A stretch of DNA of 64,000 bases from DATGLG01 sp035294245 (GTDB lineage: Bacteria > Pseudomonadota > Alphaproteobacteria > JACZXZ01). The position numbers and the translations under genes are program-made. Numbering within the stretch: the stretch's first letter is position 1; every line of letters begins with the position of its first letter. The stretch covers positions 164,776 through 228,775 of the forward strand of contig DATGLG010000041.1 of NCBI GenBank assembly GCA_035294245.1, in the 5' to 3' direction. The notes beneath the pieces were generated by a model. It made no database searches. It was not told where the DNA came from and worked only from the letters and a program-made list of their open reading frames with translations. Below are positions 26,786 to 37,149 of this stretch, piece by piece.

Positions 26786-26970
26786 TTGGAGGTTCCCATG
26801 GGTGAGGCGCGTGATGAGGGGCGCGATTATGGCGAAGCCGCGCGATCCCGTCAGCCCCCTTGTGCGGAGATGACGCGCGAGTCGCCAACGGAACGGCAAT
26901 GGGCTTGACGGAGATGCGCCGGCCGGTCGAAATGCTGGCGAGTCGCGACGGCAAGCTTCGGGAGGTATGC

Positions 26971-27687
26971 GTGGCGGCGACGACGATGCTCAACGGCGCC
27001 GAGCTGGTGCTCGATCCCTCCGGTGCTCTTTGGTGGCCCGAGCAGAGCACGCTCGCGGTCGCCGATCTCCATCTCGCGAAGGGCTCCGCTTTGGCCGGGC
27101 GGTCGAAGCTGCTGCGGCCCGGGGAGACGCGCGCGACCATCGAGCGCCTCGCCGTCGTGCTGCGGCGCTACCGGCCGCGGCGCGTCGTCGTGCTGGGCGA
27201 CGGCTTTCACGAGCGCCATGCGCGGTCGCGGCTGAACCTCGTCGATGGGGAGCGTCTTGCCGGCCTCATCGGCGAGCACGAATGGGTCTGGGTCGCTGGC
27301 GCCCATCCTGGCGATGCGCCGGCGCCGCTCGGCGGCCGGACGGTCGCCGAGCTCGACCTCGACGGCCTCGTCTTCCGCTGCGAGCCCGGCGAGCTCGGCG
27401 ACGGCGAAGTCTGCGGCGGCTTCCATCCCAAGGCGGCGATTCGCGTCCGGGGTCGCCGCATCTCCGGCCGCTGCTTCGTCACCGACGGGCTGCGCCTCAT
27501 CCTTCCTGCCTTCGGGGCCTATACGGGCGGGCTCGATGCGCGCGATCCGATGATCGCCGAGCTCTTCGGCGATGCGGTGCGCGTCTATCTCATCGGAAGG
27601 AACGCCATCTATCTCTTTCCCGTCGACCGCCTCGAGCCGGCGCGGCGCATCGAGGATGTCGCCCTCGCGCGCCAGTCCGCCCCCTGA
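26971..27687 (+). CDS. pdeM: Ligase-associated metallophosphoesterase PdeM
   Basis: Calcineurin-like phosphoesterase of 238 residues. Metal ligands are visible in VADLHLAKGS (DxH), VVLGDGFHER (GDxxH-like), VAGAHPGDA and GGFHPKAA. This pattern belongs to PdeM, known from clusters with an Lhr-type helicase, an exonuclease and a DNA ligase that act in DNA repair. None of those partners is in view. GGGAGG five bases before GTG 26971 decides the start against upstream ATG codons. It is divergent from the aldolase gene across 185 bases. Confidence 0.85.
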   Translation: MAATTMLNGAELVLDPSGALWWPEQSTLAVADLHLAKGSALAGRSKLLRPGETRATIERLAVVLRRYRPRRVVVLGDGFHERHARSRLNLVDGERLAGLIGEHEWVWVAGAHPGDAPAPLGGRTVAELDLDGLVFRCEPGELGDGEVCGGFHPKAAIRVRGRRISGRCFVTDGLRLILPAFGAYTGGLDARDPMIAELFGDAVRVYLIGRNAIYLFPVDRLEPARRIEDVALARQSAP

Positions 27688-27719
27688 GCGCGCGCAACGC
27701 CAGAGCATGACGTCACGCT

Positions 27720-28433
27720 CTAAGGTCGCTCGCGCCGGAAATCGACGGGCTTGCCGTCCGGCCAGACGAGATGGGCTTGAAGCAGAAGCCCGTCGGGCCC
27801 GTACCACAGCTCGCGCACGAGATCGCCGCTCACGCTGACGTGGCGCGCGGCGATGTCGCCTTGATCGGTGGCGACCGGCTGCTCGGCGCCGATGGCGAAG
27901 CGCACGGCAAGGAGATTGCCGCTGATCACGTCGATGAGCATCGGAGCGGTGGTCATATCGATGCTCCACAGGGTGGAAGGACAGACGCCGGGGGGTGCGA
28001 CGAAGCGCCCGACCGGTCCGTCCACGACGAGTCCCCGGGCTTCCGTCTCCGCCGAAAGATTCGAGACCTTGTCGTTGTCGTTGGTGAAGGCGTCCAGCTC
28101 GAGAAGCCGTCCGCCGCGCCACACTTCCCGGCCGCGATGGATGAAGCGGTGCAAGGCGATGATGCCGAAGCTGTCCGCCGCCTGGATCTCGTCCTCGACG
28201 ATGAGATCGCCCCGGCGATGGCGCAGCGTCATGACATCGGTGCCGATTTTGCGACCGTCGCGCCAGATGCCCCAGCGGAGCGTGCCGTCGGGGGCATCCA
28301 CGGCGCGCGCCGGAGCCGCAGCGGCGCAGAGCAGGAGTGCCGCCATTGCGCAAAGGACGAGATGGCGACGGCGGCATGGAAACCGCTGCGCGGCGGCGGG
28401 CGCCGCCGAGCCGGAGCTCACTTCAGGATCCAT
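27720..28433 (-). CDS. DUF6134 family secreted protein (second of a tandem pair)
   Basis: A 237-residue protein with an N-terminal signal segment (HLVLCAMAALLLCAAAAPARA) and a beta-rich body: LRWGIWRDGRKIGTDVM, REVWRGGRLLELDAFTNDNDK, VRELWYGPDGLLLQAHLVW. The same phrases in the same order occur in the gene just upstream, so the two are paralogues. ATG 28433 lies within the upstream gene and overlaps its stop by 16 bases; translation is likely coupled. The fold resembles outer-membrane lipid-binding or DUF3108-like beta proteins; the function is unknown. Confidence 0.75.
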   Translation of the reverse strand: MDPEVSSGSAAPAAAQRFPCRRRHLVLCAMAALLLCAAAAPARAVDAPDGTLRWGIWRDGRKIGTDVMTLRHRRGDLIVEDEIQAADSFGIIALHRFIHRGREVWRGGRLLELDAFTNDNDKVSNLSAETEARGLVVDGPVGRFVAPPGVCPSTLWSIDMTTAPMLIDVISGNLLAVRFAIGAEQPVATDQGDIAARHVSVSGDLVRELWYGPDGLLLQAHLVWPDGKPVDFRRERP

Positions 28434-29089
28434 TCGGCGATCGAGCCGTCGCGGCCGCGCGCGCGCATTTTGACCCAGCGTCCTTGCGCATCGTACCAGA
28501 GGTCCCGCGGCTGCGGGCCTTCGAGGCGATAATGGGTCGCGGTGATCCGCCGCCCCGCGGCTTCGATGGTCTCCTCTCCGACCGCAGTGGCGGCGGCGAC
28601 GACGGGCTTGCCGGTCACCGTGTCGAAGAGCGGGCCCCGCTTTACCATGGCCGCGTCCCAATAGCCGATCGGCAGGCTGTCGGCGGGAAGCGTCCATGTC
28701 GCAGCGCCCGAGGTGACGGTGATCCCGCCCGGGCCGGCGGCGCCGGAATTGTCGTAGAGCTCGCCGTCATTGTTCGTATGGCTGGCGAAGGCGATGAGGC
28801 GCCCGCCCTGCCAGGTCTCCTCGCGCTGCTGGGTGTAGCGGAAGACGGTCACGAACATCGCGTCCACCTTGATCGAGACGTCGATGTCGACGATCAGCTT
28901 GCCGCCGTCATGGCGGAACGTCACGTCATGGTGGCCGATGACGCTGCCGTTGCGCATCACCGTGAAGCTGAGATTCCGGTCGGGCGCGGTCGCATCCTGC
29001 GCGGCAGCGCCTTGCGCCGAGAGGCCGCCGGCCAGCGCCGCGGCGATCCACAGCGCCGCGCGCCACGCTCTTCCCTGTGCCCGTGGCAT
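28418..29089 (-). CDS. DUF6134 family secreted protein (first of a tandem pair)
   Basis: The 223-residue product has a signal peptide cut near GAAAQDA and a beta-rich body with LSFTVMRNGSVIGHHDVTF, EETWQGGRLIAFASHTNNDG and PRDLWYDAQGRWVKMRARG. AAGGAA six bases before ATG 29089 fixes the start. The downstream paralogue starts inside its last codons. Both lack cysteines or clear catalytic motifs, which suits a binding or structural role in the envelope. The pair is divergent from zur, 153 bases away, so zinc control is conceivable but no Zur box was recognised. Confidence 0.78.
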   Translation of the reverse strand: MPRAQGRAWRAALWIAAALAGGLSAQGAAAQDATAPDRNLSFTVMRNGSVIGHHDVTFRHDGGKLIVDIDVSIKVDAMFVTVFRYTQQREETWQGGRLIAFASHTNNDGELYDNSGAAGPGGITVTSGAATWTLPADSLPIGYWDAAMVKRGPLFDTVTGKPVVAAATAVGEETIEAAGRRITATHYRLEGPQPRDLWYDAQGRWVKMRARGRDGSIAEWILK

Positions 29090-29242
29090 TGTCGTTCCTT
29101 GGTTTCCGGCGCGGGATCTCGTCGCGATGCCGTGCCTTGCAGTGTTGGGCGCCGCGACGCTACGAGGGCCGCACCCGGCCGTCAAGCGCCGAGGCCCGCG
29201 CATGCTTTCCGCCCAGCGCGGCACCGGTGTAGACTCGACGCC

Positions 29243-29815
29243 ATGAAGCAGCGCCACGGCGTGCGACCGGCCCCGAGGCCTCCCGATCCCTTCGGCAAGG
29301 CGCGTCATAACCATCATGACTGCCTGGTGGCCGCGGTCGATACCGCGGAGCGCCTCTGCGCGCTGCGCGGCGTGCGCCTCACCCCGCTGCGTCGGCGCGT
29401 CCTCGAGCTGATCTGGCGCAGCCACGACCCGATCGGCGCCTATGCGGTCCTCGACGCCTTGCGCGAGGGTGGCCGCTCGGCGGCGCCGCCGACCGTATAT
29501 CGGGCCCTCGAATTCCTGACCGAGCAGGGCTTCGTGCACCGCATCGAGTCGCGCAACGCCTATGTCGGCTGCGCCGAGCCCGAGCATGGCCATGCCAGCC
29601 AGTTCCTCATCTGCGGCCGCTGCGGGGCGGCGACCGAGCTCAAGGACGGCGGCATCCAGGGGGCGATCGGCGCCGATGCGCGCCGGCTCGGCTTCCAGGT
29701 GCAGCATGTCATGATCGAGGCGATCGGGCTCTGCCCGAGCTGCAGCGCAGCCCGGGCTGCCGGCGTCAGCCGGGCCGGGCGCGGAGCTCGTGGGCCGTCC
29801 ACAAGGCGAGGGTGA
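29243..29815 (+). CDS. zur: Fur-family regulator, Zur-like
   Basis: A 190-residue Fur-family repressor. The winged helix is LTPLRRRVLELIWRSHDPIGAYAVLDAL with PPTVYRALEFLTEQGFVHRIES; the metal and dimer part has HGHASQFLICGRCG and CPSC, two CxxC pairs for a structural zinc. The text matches Zur (zinc uptake regulator) rather than Fur or PerR because of the NAYVGCAEPEHGH segment and the second CxxC. ATG 29243 is a good start by homology. Its last 50 bases overlap convergently with ctaA. No znu genes are in the window. Confidence 0.85.
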   Translation: MKQRHGVRPAPRPPDPFGKARHNHHDCLVAAVDTAERLCALRGVRLTPLRRRVLELIWRSHDPIGAYAVLDALREGGRSAAPPTVYRALEFLTEQGFVHRIESRNAYVGCAEPEHGHASQFLICGRCGAATELKDGGIQGAIGADARRLGFQVQHVMIEAIGLCPSCSAARAAGVSRAGRGARGPSTRRG

Positions 29816-30836
29816 AGAGCGTCAGGGCGCCGGCCTGATGGGCCGCCGCGAGCGGCACCGGCACGACGAGCAGCAGCGTCGAGACGCCGAGCGAGAACTG
29901 CACGAAGACCATCAGCAGGAGGAGGTTGCGCGCAAGCCGCGCGCGCGGCGGCAAGGCCAGGCCCCGGGTCGAGAGCCAGAATAGGACCACGAGCAGCACG
30001 GTGGTCATCGCCAGGATGCGGTGATCGAACTGCACCGTCATGATGTCCGCGAAGAAGTTCGCGATGAAAGGCGACTGGCTGAACAAGCCGTCGGGGATCA
30101 GCTTGCCGTCCATGAGCGGGAAGGTGTTGTAGATCAGCCCCGCATGGAGGCCGGCGACGAAGGCCCCCGAGATCATCACGAAGAAGACCCAGCCCGCGAG
30201 GAGGCGCGCCCGCGCAAAGGCGCGCCGCGATGCCGGCGCCGCCGCGGCCTCCGGGACGAGGAGGTCGAGGGCGATCCACAGCATGGCGCCATAGATGACG
30301 AGGGCCATGGCGAGATGGGCGGCCAGGCGATACTGGCTCACCGAGGGGCGGTCGACGAGCCCGCTCTCCACCATGAACCAGCCGAGCGCGCCCTGGAGCG
30401 CGCCGAGGACGAAGAGCAGCGCCAGCCGGGGCGCGAGGCGGCGCTCGATCCGCCCGCGCAGCAGGAAATAGAGAAAGGGCCCGAGGAAGGCGAGGCCGAT
30501 GAGGCGGCCCCAGAGGCGGTGGACGTATTCCCACCAGAAGATGGCCTTGAAGTCGGCGAGCGACATGCCCCGGTTGTCGATAAGGTATTGGGGCGTGTGC
30601 TTGTAGAGGTCGAACTGCGCCTGCCAATCCTGATGCGTGAGCGGCGGGATGACGCCCATGATCGGCTTCCATTGGACGATGGAGAGGCCCGAGAGGGTGA
30701 GGCGCGTGATGCCGCCGATCACCACCATGGCGAAGATCATGGCGCAGCAGAGGAGCAGCCAGCGCCCGACCGCGCGGTCATTGGCGGCGCTGCGCACCGG
30801 GGCGAGGGCGAGGCTGAGCTGGGACATGGCGGCCAT
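29766..30836 (-). CDS. ctaA: Heme A synthase (COX15/CtaA)
   Basis: Membrane enzyme that oxidises the methyl group of heme O to make heme A for cytochrome c oxidase. The 356-residue protein has eight helices in two four-helix halves; heme-binding histidines are in FWWEYVHRLWGR, YRLAAHLAMA, VQFDHRILAM and AAHQAGALTLF. Other family blocks are GGITRLTLSGLSIVQWKPI and GLIYNTFPLMDG. Two in-frame ATGs (30836 and 30827) compete; the first is taken. It overlaps the end of zur by 50 bases, tail to tail. Confidence 0.94.
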   Translation of the reverse strand: MAAMSQLSLALAPVRSAANDRAVGRWLLLCCAMIFAMVVIGGITRLTLSGLSIVQWKPIMGVIPPLTHQDWQAQFDLYKHTPQYLIDNRGMSLADFKAIFWWEYVHRLWGRLIGLAFLGPFLYFLLRGRIERRLAPRLALLFVLGALQGALGWFMVESGLVDRPSVSQYRLAAHLAMALVIYGAMLWIALDLLVPEAAAAPASRRAFARARLLAGWVFFVMISGAFVAGLHAGLIYNTFPLMDGKLIPDGLFSQSPFIANFFADIMTVQFDHRILAMTTVLLVVLFWLSTRGLALPPRARLARNLLLLMVFVQFSLGVSTLLLVVPVPLAAAHQAGALTLFTLALWTAHELRARPG

Positions 30837-30977
30837 TTCGCTGCAGGCGGCGCGCCGATCCGTTGCGGCGCCGCGGCGGCCCAAGGTGCCGGGTCGCGGC
30901 CGCGGCCGCAAGAGGCTGCGCCAATCCGTCGCGCCGCGCCTTATCTTGCGCCGCCCCTCGCGGCGCGGCGGCGCCGC

Positions 30978-31241
30978 TCAGTGCAGCTTCAGCTCGCAAT
31001 TGGCGAAGCGCATCTCCCGGGCGCCCACGAGCCGGGTGTTGCAGATGCGGACCGAATGGAGGCGGCCCTCAAGGTTGCGCTCCCAGAACTCGAGGAAGCG
31101 GCGCAGCACCGGGAAATTCGGGCTGATATCCACCTGCTGCCAGATGAAGCTCTGCAGCACCGCCGGGAAATCTGGCAGGTGATAGAGGATCTCGGCCGTG
31201 GTCAGGCGGTAGTCCTTGAGGATCAATCCGGTTGCGCTCAT
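30978..31241 (-). CDS. usg: Usg family protein
   Basis: An 87-residue protein, LILKDYRLTTAEILYHLPD at the start and LEFWERNLEGRLHSV in the middle, typical of the small Usg proteins found almost only in alphaproteobacteria. Its function is unknown; in some species the gene lies near tryptophan genes. Start ATG 31241 is the family start; the frame is open further upstream into the groES control region. It is divergent from groESL. Confidence 0.88.
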   Translation of the reverse strand: MSATGLILKDYRLTTAEILYHLPDFPAVLQSFIWQQVDISPNFPVLRRFLEFWERNLEGRLHSVRICNTRLVGAREMRFANCELKLH

Positions 31242-31387
31242 GCCTCGCACCTCGTGTCGTTGAGCCACGCGACAGCTTAATTTACATCCGAGTCGTGAAG
31301 AAAAAGTCAACAGAATCAAGCGATTAGCAGCAAGTTTCGGAGATTGCTGCCAGGCGCGAAAAAAGCAAGGGGCTTGCGATGAAAGTG

Positions 31388-31414
31388 CTGGCACTCATCG
31401 ATCAGGAGTGCTAA
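31388..31414 (+). promoter_or_regulatory. CIRCE operator of groESL
   Basis: CTGGCACTC at 31388-31396 and GAGTGCTAA at 31406-31414 form the inverted repeat with the canonical nine-base spacer. This is the HrcA binding site that represses groESL outside heat shock. Only the first bases of the left arm differ from the consensus TTAGCACTC. Confidence 0.93.
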
Positions 31415-31459
31415 CAAGGCGCCACATTCTCACGACCGTCCTGTCTAACGGAGGTTCTT

Positions 31460-31777
31460 ATGAAGTTCAGGCCGTTGCACGACCGCGTCCTGCTCCGCCG
31501 CGTCGAGCAGGAGCAGAAGACCGCGGGCGGAATCATCATTCCCGACACCGCCAAGGAGAAGCCCATGGAGGGCGAGGTGATCGCCGTCGGACCCGGGACC
31601 CGGGACGAGAGCGGCAAGCAGCACGCCCTCGACGTCAAGGCCGGCGACCGCGTGCTGTTCGGCAAGTGGTCCGGCACCGAGGTCAAGATCGACGGTGAGG
31701 AGCTTCTCATCGTGAAGGAGTCGGACATCATGGGCATCATCGAGGGCGGCAAGGCCAGCAAGTCGAAGGCGGCCTGA
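31460..31777 (+). CDS. groES: GroES co-chaperonin
   Basis: The 105-residue co-chaperonin forms the seven-membered lid on GroEL. It shows FRPLHDRVLLRRVEQEQKT with the mobile loop GGIIIPDTAKEKP, and GDRVLFGKWSGTEV. GGAGG at 31450-31454 precedes ATG 31460. The gene is controlled by the CIRCE element 46 bases upstream and is followed by groEL after 51 bases. Confidence 0.97.
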   Translation: MKFRPLHDRVLLRRVEQEQKTAGGIIIPDTAKEKPMEGEVIAVGPGTRDESGKQHALDVKAGDRVLFGKWSGTEVKIDGEELLIVKESDIMGIIEGGKASKSKAA

Positions 31778-31828
31778 CGACCTCGCAACAGATTTGCTCG
31801 GATCGCGATTTGAAGGAGAGATACAACT

Positions 31829-33469
<1,641 letters not shown>

Positions 33470-33498
33470 GCCCGTCGCTCATTACGCCGAAAAGCTAT

Positions 33499-33528
33499 GG
33501 GGCCGCCCGCGGGCGGCCCCATTCTTTT
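33499..33528 (+). terminator. Rho-independent terminator of groESL
   Basis: A 10-bp perfect GC stem (33499-33508 with 33511-33520, two-base tip) is followed by ATTCTTTT at 33521-33528, 29 bases past the groEL stop. This is a classical intrinsic terminator. It also lies 25 bases past the stop of the convergent terB-like gene. Confidence 0.88.
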
Positions 33529-33552
33529 GTGCTCTCCGAAGCCGGGCGCCGC

Positions 33553-33957
33553 TCAGAGCGTGAGGTGGCGGACGCGGGCGGCGCGCTCGATCGCCGCGGC
33601 GGCCAGGCGCTCGATTCCCAGGCGGTCGCGGATCAACTCGAGGAGGCGCAGCTCCTCCTGGGAGGCTTGGCCGTCGGCGGCGACGACGTCGCAGGCGAGC
33701 GCATAGGCCGTCTCGCGCAGCTTCGCGGGCAGGTTGCGCTTGATCGCCGCAAGCGCCCGGTCGAGCCCCTTGGGATCGGCGAGCAGCCCCGCGCATTCCC
33801 GCGCCACCGCGGGCAGGCGGTCGCGGTCGAAATCCTTGAAGACGGGCAGGTAGCTGACGATCTCGCCGATCGTGCGCAGCTCCGCGTCGGTCATGTCGTC
33901 ATCCGCGGCCGAGGCCAGCACCATCGTGTAGATGAGCGCGTCGTGGTGATTCGTCAT
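33553..33957 (-). CDS. TerB-like protein
   Basis: A 134-residue all-helical protein of the TerB (tellurite resistance) fold. Acidic calcium or metal-binding pairs are seen in ASAADDDMTDAEL and DVVAADGQASQEEL, and the closing helix has LLELIRDRLGI. Stand-alone TerB proteins are common in alphaproteobacteria and are not proof of tellurite resistance; no other ter genes are nearby. GAAAGGA precedes ATG 33957. It is convergent with groEL. Confidence 0.83.
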   Translation of the reverse strand: MTNHHDALIYTMVLASAADDDMTDAELRTIGEIVSYLPVFKDFDRDRLPAVARECAGLLADPKGLDRALAAIKRNLPAKLRETAYALACDVVAADGQASQEELRLLELIRDRLGIERLAAAAIERAARVRHLTL

Positions 33958-33999
33958 GGGGGTCCTTTCCGCCAGGGGAAGGCCGACTTAAGCCGAGAG

Positions 34000-34028
34000 C
34001 GCGCCGGCGCGTCAAGCGCGCCGGCGCG
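34000..34028. repeat. GC palindrome repeated twice, forms a 12-bp hairpin
   Basis: The 12-base palindrome CGCGCCGGCGCG occurs at 34000-34011 and again at 34017-34028 with TCAAG between. The two can pair as one 12-bp hairpin. It lies between the dinG-like stop and the terB-like start on the minus strand and may end the helicase transcript; there is no T-run. Confidence 0.5.
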
Positions 34029-34120
34029 CCTCGATGGGCTCAAGGCAATGCTTGCTATACTCATCGCAACTGCCATCCGTTGCACCGGGCTTCCGGCTCC
34101 GCAGTGCGGACGATCGTCGG

Positions 34121-36874
34121 CTAGCCGCCCCGCGCACCTTCGAGGAATTCGCGCGTCTGCGCCACCGCCTCGGCGAGGCCGAGGCGCGCCACGGCGACCC
34201 CCGGCGGGAAGGCGCCCGCAAGTCGCGAGGGCATCATCGGGTCGAGCAGCACGAAGACGCCCATGTCGTCGGCGCGGCGCACGAGGCGGCCGAAGGCCTG
34301 CTTCAGGCGCAGCCGCGTGATCATGTCCTCGTAGCGGCGGCCGCCGAAGGCCGCCTTGCGGGCGCGGTGGAGAAGGTCGGGGCGCGGCCAGGGCACGCGG
34401 TCGAAGACGATGAGCCGCAGCGAGCGGCCGGGCACGTCGACGCCGTCGCGCACCGCGTCGGTGCCGAGCAGGCAGGCATCCGCCTCGGCGCGGAAGATGT
34501 CGATCAGGGTCGAGGTGTCGAGGGCGTCGACATGCTGGGCGAGGAGCGGGATCTCCGCCGCCTCGAGGGCGCTCGCGATGCGCTGATGCACGGCGCGCAG
34601 GCGCGTGATCGCGGTGAAGAGGCCGAGGGCGCCGCCATGCGCGGCGAGGAAGAGCTCGCGATAGGCCGCCGCCACCTGGTCCATCGAATCCTTGCGCACA
34701 TCGGTGACGACGATGACGTGCGTCTGCCGCCCATAGTCGAAGGGCGAGGGCACGCGGGCGCGGAAGGCCGGCTGCGGCAGATGCCGCGCCCCGGTGCGCG
34801 CTTCCGCCGCGGCCCAGTCGCTTTCCGCATCGCCGCTGCCGTCGGTGAGGGTGGCCGAGGTGACGACGAGGCCATGGGCGCGCGTCGCCACCGCGGTGAC
34901 GAAGGGGATGGTGGGATCGACCCAATGGCGATGCATGCCGATATCGATGTCGCGGCCGTCCTGGCGGTCGATCGCGAACCAATCGACGAATTCGGGCGGC
35001 CGCTCCGCCTCGAGCGACTTCAGCATGGCGATCCAGCTCCCGAGCTGGGCGACCGCACGGCGCTCGAGCCCGCGGCAGGTCGCCTCGATGCGGAGCCGGG
35101 TGGCGCTGTCGAGCTCGGCGGCCTCGGCATCGAGCCGTGCTGCAAGGCGCTTGGCGAGGCTGGCCATGGGACGGGCCAATGCCTCCAGGGCTGTGGCCAA
35201 GCGCTGCGCCGCCTCGCTCAGGCCCAGCACAGGCTCCTCGGTCGCGGTCTCGAGATTGTAGGGCGTGCTGCGGTCCGCGCTGCGGGCCTGGACCTGCTGC
35301 CGCACCCTGGCGAGGAAGCTCTCGGTGGCCCCCACGGGATTGTCCTGGTGCAGCCGCTGCAGCCAGCCGTCGGCAGGTAAGGCGCGCGCAGCGATGACGA
35401 TATCGTCGAGGGCGCGCGCCGCTGCGGCATCCTCGGCGACGAGGTCCTCGACGCGCCGCTTGAGGCCGCGGGCGCGGCTGCGCGCACGGCCCTCGGCGCC
35501 CAGCAGCCAGCGCCGCAGATCGGCGGTCTCGCGGCCGGAGAGATGCGCCGAGAAGGCACCGTCCGCCGCGTCGAAGACGTGGTGCCCCTCGTCAAAGACG
35601 TAGCGCGTCGGCAGATAGGCGTCGTCGACCCCGCCGAGGGCCGCCTGCACCATGACGAGGGCGTGATTGGCGATGACGATGTCGGCGCGCCGCGCCCGCC
35701 GCACGCTGCGCTCGATGAAGCATTTCTGGTAATGGGGGCAGGCGGCGTAGATGCATTCGCCGCGGCGGTCGGCGAGGCCGAGGCTGCGCTCGCGGCCGAG
35801 GAGATCGGCGAGCCAGGCGGGGAAGTCGCCGCCCACCATGTCGCCATCGCGCGTCTTGCCGGCCCAGCGCGCAAGCAGGCCCAGAGCCATCGCCTCGCGG
35901 GGATGAAGCCGCGCGAGCTCGGTCGCCTCCTCCAGATTGAGGAGGCAGAGATAGTTCTCGCGGCCCTTGCGCAGCACCACCTTGCGCAGCTTCTCGGCAC
36001 TCGCCGGATAGAGGCGGTCGAGCTCGCGGTCGATCTGGTGCTGGAGGTTCTTGGTATAGGTGCTGATCCAGACGGGCCCGTCATTCTTCTCGGCCCAGAG
36101 GCTCGCGGGGGCGAGATAGCCGAGGGTCTTGCCGACGCCGGTGCCCGCTTCCGCCAGCACGAAATGGGGCACGCCGGCCTCGTCGCGGGGCTGGAAGGCG
36201 GCGGCGACCGCCGAGGCGTAATCGGCCTGCTCGGGGCGGTCCTCCGCCTCGGGGCCGAGCAAGGCGGCCAAGCGGCGGCGCGCCTCGCTCGGATCGACGG
36301 GGGCGTGGCCGGGGGGCGGCTCGGGCGCGTAGTCCTCGATCACGGGAAGCCGTCGCCACACGGCGAAGGCGCCGCTCCTGTTCCAGATCTCCTCCTTGGC
36401 GCCGAGGGCCGCCAGCACCGCGGGGCCCCAGCTCCAGGCGCCGCGAGCCATGGCCTGGGCGAGAGCGATGGTCTCCTCGTTGCCGGCCTCGCGGGCGGCG
36501 AGCTCGGCGAGGAGGCGCTCGCCGGCCTGAAGGAGGGCCACGGCCTCGGCTTCGAGGGTATGGGGCGCGGCCAGGTCGAGGGCCTGGGCGAGGCCGCGCG
36601 GCGTGGGCAGGCAGAAGCTTGCCGGGCGCACGAAGGCATAGAGCTCGAGGAGGTCGAGGGCGGCGAAGCGCTCGACATTGAGGCGCCGCGCTGTGGCGGG
36701 CGCGTGGCAGACGAGGGGCTTGGGGCTGAGGCCGACCCGTTGCGCCGCCTCGGGCGCCGTCAGGATCTCGATCTCCCCATCGGCGGAGAGCCAGGCGGCC
36801 TTGCGCAAGCCGGCGGCGAGCGCAGGAGCGGCGAGGCGGGGCGCCGCCCCGAGGGGTGCCGAGGCGAGAGGCAT
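34121..36874 (-). CDS. DinG/YoaA-type ATP-dependent DNA helicase
   Basis: Superfamily 2 helicase of the XPD/DinG group, 917 residues. Walker A is AEAGTGVGKTLGYLAP (about 240-255) and the Walker B variant is DEGHHVFDAADG. Four cysteines fit the [4Fe-4S] cluster of this group: Cys310, then Cys374, Cys379 and Cys385 in CIYAACPHYQKC, followed by RRADIVIANHALV. Motif VI is in RLRLKQAFGRLVRRADD. The first 200 or so residues are an extra N-terminal part, rich in Ala and Leu, without a nuclease motif I can name. Such helicases resolve R-loops and damaged forks. Confidence 0.88.
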   Translation of the reverse strand: MPLASAPLGAAPRLAAPALAAGLRKAAWLSADGEIEILTAPEAAQRVGLSPKPLVCHAPATARRLNVERFAALDLLELYAFVRPASFCLPTPRGLAQALDLAAPHTLEAEAVALLQAGERLLAELAAREAGNEETIALAQAMARGAWSWGPAVLAALGAKEEIWNRSGAFAVWRRLPVIEDYAPEPPPGHAPVDPSEARRRLAALLGPEAEDRPEQADYASAVAAAFQPRDEAGVPHFVLAEAGTGVGKTLGYLAPASLWAEKNDGPVWISTYTKNLQHQIDRELDRLYPASAEKLRKVVLRKGRENYLCLLNLEEATELARLHPREAMALGLLARWAGKTRDGDMVGGDFPAWLADLLGRERSLGLADRRGECIYAACPHYQKCFIERSVRRARRADIVIANHALVMVQAALGGVDDAYLPTRYVFDEGHHVFDAADGAFSAHLSGRETADLRRWLLGAEGRARSRARGLKRRVEDLVAEDAAAARALDDIVIAARALPADGWLQRLHQDNPVGATESFLARVRQQVQARSADRSTPYNLETATEEPVLGLSEAAQRLATALEALARPMASLAKRLAARLDAEAAELDSATRLRIEATCRGLERRAVAQLGSWIAMLKSLEAERPPEFVDWFAIDRQDGRDIDIGMHRHWVDPTIPFVTAVATRAHGLVVTSATLTDGSGDAESDWAAAEARTGARHLPQPAFRARVPSPFDYGRQTHVIVVTDVRKDSMDQVAAAYRELFLAAHGGALGLFTAITRLRAVHQRIASALEAAEIPLLAQHVDALDTSTLIDIFRAEADACLLGTDAVRDGVDVPGRSLRLIVFDRVPWPRPDLLHRARKAAFGGRRYEDMITRLRLKQAFGRLVRRADDMGVFVLLDPMMPSRLAGAFPPGVAVARLGLAEAVAQTREFLEGARGG

Positions 36875-36984
36875 GGCGCCAGTATAGGGGAAAGCCGTTG
36901 ACCGCGCGAAGCCCGCTCCCTAGAACCAGCGCACGGGTTGCGAGCGAATGGGCCTTTTGCGCTTGGATCGAGTCGCCTAAGTCA

Positions 36985-37075
36985 GGCCGTCATTCCCGCG
37001 AGGCTTGTCCCCGCGCAGGCGGGGAGCGGGAATCCAGCGATCCTGAATCCCCGCTTGCGCGGGGGTGACGATGAG
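36985..37075. repeat. REP-like palindromic intergenic repeat
   Basis: The gap before lysS holds an imperfect palindrome: GTCATTCCCGCG and CGGGAATCCAGCG on the left side, then ATCCCCGCTTGCGCGGGGGTGAC, read in part, on the right. GTCATTCCCGCG.. and CGCGGGGGTGAC are near reverse complements. The sequence type (cgtcattcccgcg...gggaatccag) is a widespread repeat between genes in rhizobial genomes. Confidence 0.65.
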
Positions 37076-37149
37076 GGTGCGTCGACTCAAGCATCTCGCG
37101 CTCGATATGGACGCACGGGCATTTCCGCCCAATCGAGACGGAGCACGGC

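Noticed and set aside
33553..33957. Tellurite resistance operon
   Set aside because: Only a lone TerB-like gene is present; no terA, terC, terD or terZ nearby.
34040..34070. A plus-strand -10 like TATACT before the end of the helicase gene
   Set aside because: No gene follows on that strand and no convincing -35 box is present.
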